Assembly: GCA_965178125.1 (NCBI GenBank)
Contig: OZ237736.1
Location: forward strand, 1,178,001 to 1,242,000
Length of the DNA stretch: 64,000 nucleotides
DNA from: Bilabrum cf. latius
Lineage: Eukaryota > Bigyra: Bicosoecida > Bigyra > Bicosoecida
Reading direction: 5' to 3'
Part shown: piece after piece, positions 60,601-64,000 of the stretch
Numbering within the stretch: the stretch's first letter is position 1
How the letters are laid out: each line of letters opens with the position of its first letter
Notes under the pieces: generated by a model
Databases searched by the model: none
Seen by the model: only the letters and a program-made list of their open reading frames with translations
Told to the model about the DNA's origin: nothing
Program-made: the position numbers and the translations under genes

Positions 60601-63394
60601 AAAACAGCCTGCCGTCCAGGTAGTACGCTACTCGTCCGGATGGCAAGTCACCCTCAATGATCAGGATAGTCCCAGAGGCGTCAGGGAAAATCACGCTCCT
60701 TGGCTCTGTCAGAGTAGCTACATTCACATCGATGCGCCAGTTGTCACTGGTGTCGTCGCCTTCCAAGCTGAACGCGGTTCGACCAGCAATACTCCCTGCC
60801 AGGTAGATCAGGTCTGACCTGTTCGTTCCGATTGTCATATCCCTGGCAACAAACGTGGTTCCATCGGCAGCAATGCTGAATGCGGTCTCATTCGGCCCAT
60901 CAACCCTCACAAGGTTGAAGGAGGGGTCCGGAACCAGTAGCAATGGCGTTTCAATCAGCAGGAGATCGCTTGCGTGAGACGTTGCATTGCTGGTAATCGT
61001 CAGCACAGGACCTGATCCATCGTGGCTGATCCTCGCACCGCCGTCTTGCACAACCAAACCACCAGCCACAACGTCAATGCCGCCAGCCGATACATCGAGA
61101 CCGCTGTGAAGAGTGGCAAGGCCAGTGACATTAGCGCCGCCTTGGTGAATGATGAGGCCGCCGTCGCCGCGAATGTCCACCAGGGGAGTGGCACCAGCAT
61201 CAGCTGCAGTCCTCAAGACATACCAGCCCGGATCAGCTGCCGCAGCGACACCTACGCTGACCGCCTCGGCTCCAAAGCTGGCGTTACGGTTCACAATTGA
61301 GACTGTGTTAGAATCACGCTGCGTGTCCGCAACAAACAAGGAGCCAGTATCGATCGTGATTCCCAGCTCGGCTACAGTAAGCCCCCCAGCATTCACAGAG
61401 GCACCCCCACTCTGAACGATCAGACCTCCATTGGACTGAGAGCTCCCAATTGTCGTGGTCCCGTGTCCAGACACGGAAAATACCACCCCATCATCGCCTG
61501 CTTCCATCTAAAGAAAGGAAAACGACGAGTTCGTGCTGGCGTTTGTTTGCAGCAACATCACGTCGCTGGTGAAATACGGCTCGTTCGCCAAAGCATGCAC
61601 CACGGGCGAGAACTTTTGCTCCGAGATGGCATACACGCCGTCATCCAGAGTCGTGAGCCCACCATCATCGATAGTGATGCCGCCTGCCTGCACAGACAGC
61701 CCTCCGGAGATGATTGTCTGCCCAGCCTGCACCGTCAAGACCTCAGCAAACAGGCTGCGTGAGAACCGGCCGCGGAAAGCGAATACAGTCCCAGTGCCGT
61801 CGAGCCTGAAAACCTCATTCTAGTTTGCGATCACTTGGATAAAATTGAAGTCAGCGCTCTCTGCTCTCTGCGTTTCCAGCACAAATGCCGGGCCCTCGAA
61901 GCCAGGGTCCTCGACGAACACCTCGAGGTAGGTGGCATCCGAGTCGAACACCTCGGCCGTTGGCACAAACTCGCACCGCGACCCCGTCGAGTCGCCGAAG
62001 CACGAGCAAGTGCCCTCCTTGAAGTCGCAGATGCCATTATTGGAGCACAGGTCGTGCTCTTTCACTGTCGGGGCGCGCACTACCTCGGGCACTGTCCTGT
62101 TCCCCACCCTCACAACCCAGAGAGCATTCAGCGCGTGCCCCACGTGCGACCCGAAGCTGAGCGTGATGGTGATGTTGCCATCTAATGCTTGCACGTCAAT
62201 CTCACCGCCACCAGCAGGGATGTCGTATTCCACCGTCTGGTTGACCTGACGGAGCAGACCCACCCTGAACTTGTTGGGCACAGTGGTTGCGTTCGAGATT
62301 AGGACCGCCACATCAAGCGTCCCCGGAACCCGACCAGCTTCAGCCAGCCCCCCATCGAGAATGACATCATTGCCAAGGCCGTCGAACGTCGTCGCATTGC
62401 TGACCGACAGTGACATGTCGGCGTTGTCGAGCGTACAATTCACGGCATCTCCTGCAGACGATCTGGCGCTGCTGGCGTCGCAGTTGAACAGCACCAGGGC
62501 GGGATCGCCCGTGTGCACAAATACGTTGTTCTCAATTGGATCGGGCTCGAACTCCAGCGCCACCTGGTAGCTGGCAGCGCCAGTGTCGGCATCCAGCTGA
62601 GTGCGAAAGCACCTCGCCCTGCTGATGGCAGCATGCGACTCGAACGCGGCCTGGCACTGAGCCGCCGTCGCATTGGCTGGGAAGGGCTCTTCGGCGTGTC
62701 TGCCCATGAATTTTAGGGCAAAGCTACCAGTCAGAGTGTCTGTGGGCGCCCCAGTCCCGGGATCGAGTCCCGTTGTCAGCGTAATCACCCGATCCTGCTG
62801 GTTGCGGGTGCGAGGGTCGTCGCCACGAGGGCACACTCTCTGCGAACAATCGTGACCCGTTCGTCCCCAATCGCAGAAGCATTTCTAGATGCGATCTTTC
62901 TCCCAACCAACATACATTGGGACATAACCATCGCCAGTCTAGCTGGGATTCGGTGCATCAATCCCGAAGAACTGGTTCAGCTTGCCCATGGTGATACACT
63001 CGCCTTTATCGTTGCAGTCACTAGGGCATGCAGTTCTTTCACAGGCAATGCCGCTGAAACCCGGGTAGCATGAACACACGCCCGCAGCTCTGTCGCAAAC
63101 GCCCTGGCCGCTGCACTCCTGGAGCGGTCGATCGGCAAACTCGCTACTTGAGATATTACTGTTGTCGAGACGGGCTGACCACGCTTCCCGGAACTCACAA
63201 ACACGATCATCACAACTTGGACCGGTATATCCATCGAAACAAGAGCACGATGAGGATGGGTTGTCACACAGACCGTGGCCGCTGCACAGATTCGGACAGG
63301 CGGCGTAAGAAAGGGTCGACACAGCCATAGAGAGCATCAGCACCCGTCCTGATAGCGGTATTGAACTCAGCTTGCTGGCGCGCTGATCTAACAT
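45689..63394 (-). CDS. Giant secreted EGF/beta-solenoid surface protein, about 5,900 residues
   Basis: One frame of 5,902 codons including the stop, from ATG 63394 to TGA 45691-45689, with about ten TAGs read as Gln and no other stop. Residues 1-31 form a signal peptide (hydrophobic VLMLSMAVSTLSYA, cleavage before ACPN). Four EGF/tenascin-type Cys modules follow (CPNLCSGHGLCD, CSGQGVCD, CPSDCNDKGEC to VCPRGDDPRT, CSNNGICD), then a globular region with several NxS/T sites. Next are imperfect Gly-rich beta repeats at 61740-60200 (GGLTV, GGITID, GGLVVQDGG). The array at 46780-60137 encodes 15-residue units ending in SG-x-V-x-V-x-SG, typical of a beta-solenoid stalk. The C-terminal domain (46050-45700) has VTLDFTPVTVAAG and ends in the beta strand TYVVFII. 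There is no transmembrane helix after the signal, so it is probably a wall or scale component, or a shed adhesin. Function inferred. Confidence 0.85.
46780..60137 (-). repeat. 13.4-kb tandem array of 45-bp modules in 180-bp and 225-bp higher-order units
   Basis: The basic module is 45 bp (15 aa). Four modules make a 180-bp unit (containing VSDKDVTG) and five make a 225-bp unit (containing SSSLDSSG and TSDVDVTG). Roughly 65 units follow in mixed order, nearly identical apart from a few C/T changes. A rare hybrid unit occurs twice (near 53875 and 55450). It lies wholly inside the giant surface-protein gene. Confidence 0.95.
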
Positions 63395-63727
63395 GTCGAA
63401 ACTGTACGCTCTGCGGTCTGCAGTATGGCTGAGCAAACGGTGCGTGAGTATGCAGCTGGATCCGAGGGGTTTCAGCGATTCTCCTTATTACAATGAGATA
63501 TATCTACACGTAATTACTACTACTGCTTGCAACTTTTTCTGATTCCCTGACGAATTCCAATTTTAAAGCTAAAAAACGCGTGTACAGGCGTTGGGTTCGT
63601 TTAGTTATTCCGAGTTGAGGTCGCTCTCGATAAGTTGGTCGCAAGATGATTTGTAGCGAACAGTTTGCACATCGCCTGGAGAAAAGTTGCCTGCGGGACA
63701 GATCACACAAAAGGTTGACCAGGCGAC
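63395..63727. promoter_or_regulatory. Divergent intergenic region, giant surface gene and the 63728 gene
   Basis: 333 bp, AT-rich around 63480-63570, between opposite start codons. It must contain both promoters. No gene or named element is seen. Confidence 0.35.
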
Positions 63728-64000
63728 ATGGAGCTCTCATCGTAGTTCGAATTTCGAACCTCTGAAGCAGGCTTTCCGATCATTGTTCGAAAAGGAGAGA
63801 AGTGGGCAGAAAAGCCTATTGTGCCTGCAGACGCTGCTCCTGCGGCAAGTGGCGCCGGTGCTGACGACTCTGTGAACCCGAGTGATGCAAGCAAGGGAGG
63901 AAGAGAATAGGAGCGCCTGATTGAATCATCCAAGGGTCGCATTGAGAGCCAGGGAAAGATTGGCGGGCAGTTTTCCGAAGCAGCAAGCCGGGAGTACTAC
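63728..64000 (+). CDS. N-terminal part of an unknown protein (runs off right edge)
   Basis: From ATG 63728 the frame stays open to the window end (91 codons) if its two TAGs are Gln: MELSS-TAG-FEFRTSEAGFP and GRE-TAG-ERLIESSKG. The sequence is charged and Ala/Ser-rich in the middle. No domain is recognised. Confidence 0.55.

Noticed and set aside
1-64000. Window full of pseudogenes broken by nonsense mutations
   Set aside because: Only TAG interrupts the frames, never TGA (and TAA once). Frames are otherwise intact and conserved motifs persist, which decay would not produce.
1-64000. UAG as leucine, as in some algal mitochondria and other protists
   Set aside because: Key columns (AOS1 YDRQIRLWG, IFT144, ArgJ SNKQARLGG, the mixed CAG/TAG run) point to Gln.
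1-64000. Ciliate origin because of the code
   Set aside because: UGA and UAA are both used as stops here, GC content is high and introns are mostly 50-130 nt, unlike well-known ciliates. The lineage is left open.
1-64000. tRNA, rRNA, transposase or integrase genes
   Set aside because: I searched by eye on both strands and saw no convincing cloverleaf, rRNA segment, reverse transcriptase, transposase or terminal-repeat element.

Overview
This is nuclear DNA of a GC-rich, flagellated unicellular eukaryote that has reassigned one stop codon: UAG encodes glutamine, while UAA and UGA still terminate. With the standard code the window looks like short broken ORFs. With UAG read as Gln these fuse into about 17 long genes, most with a recognisable conserved product. 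I counted roughly 80-100 in-frame UAGs. Of the 17 gene ends I could read, 11 are UGA, 6 are UAA and none is UAG. The identity as Gln rests on conserved positions, above all the YDRQIRLWG motif of the SUMO E1 subunit AOS1, whose Gln is written TAG. Introns are few, GT-AG, mostly 50-130 nt. The lineage cannot be fixed from the window. The EGF/CPRGDDP-type giant surface protein and the intraflagellar-transport genes suggest a free-living or algal-type flagellate.

Layout. 1-2158 (-): N-terminal part of IFT144/WDR19 (IFT-A). 2270-7374 (+): 1,672-aa MORN-repeat protein. 7656-15058 (-): SKI3/TTC37-like TPR protein of 2,438 aa. 16012-17112 (+): C2H2 protein with an almost perfectly repeated finger array. 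17433-21653 (-): dynein-2 intermediate chain WDR60. 21729-22295 (+): small thioredoxin-fold (L51/S25/CI-B8-like) candidate. 22338-23966 (-): leucine carboxyl methyltransferase. 24097-25548 (+): unknown, possibly mitochondrial. 25803-27953 (-): SLX1 nuclease. 28267-29791 (+): AOS1/SAE1. 30030-31294 (-): secreted beta-helix protein. 31291-32320 (-): COQ3. 32493-34116 (-): signal peptide peptidase. 34223-41989 (+): a 2.6-kilocodon protein of unknown function. 42101-43006 (-): TFIIS-N domain protein. 43223-45024 (+): mitochondrial ArgJ. 45046-45447 (-): small unknown. 45689-63394 (-): a surface protein of about 5,900 residues whose centre is a 13.4-kb array of 45-bp modules. 63728 to the right edge (+): start of an unknown gene.

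Genes are packed tightly on alternating strands. Many neighbours are divergent with only 75-330 bp between start codons, implying shared promoters. Functions are mixed: cilium assembly and transport (IFT144, WDR60), SUMO and genome maintenance (AOS1, SLX1, SUMO-interaction motifs), RNA decay (SKI3), mitochondrial metabolism (ArgJ, COQ3) and cell surface. The most striking items are the recoded UAG, a polyglutamine run made of alternating CAG and UAG, the giant beta-solenoid array with visible block duplications, and one lone in-frame UAA in an otherwise open 7.8-kb frame.
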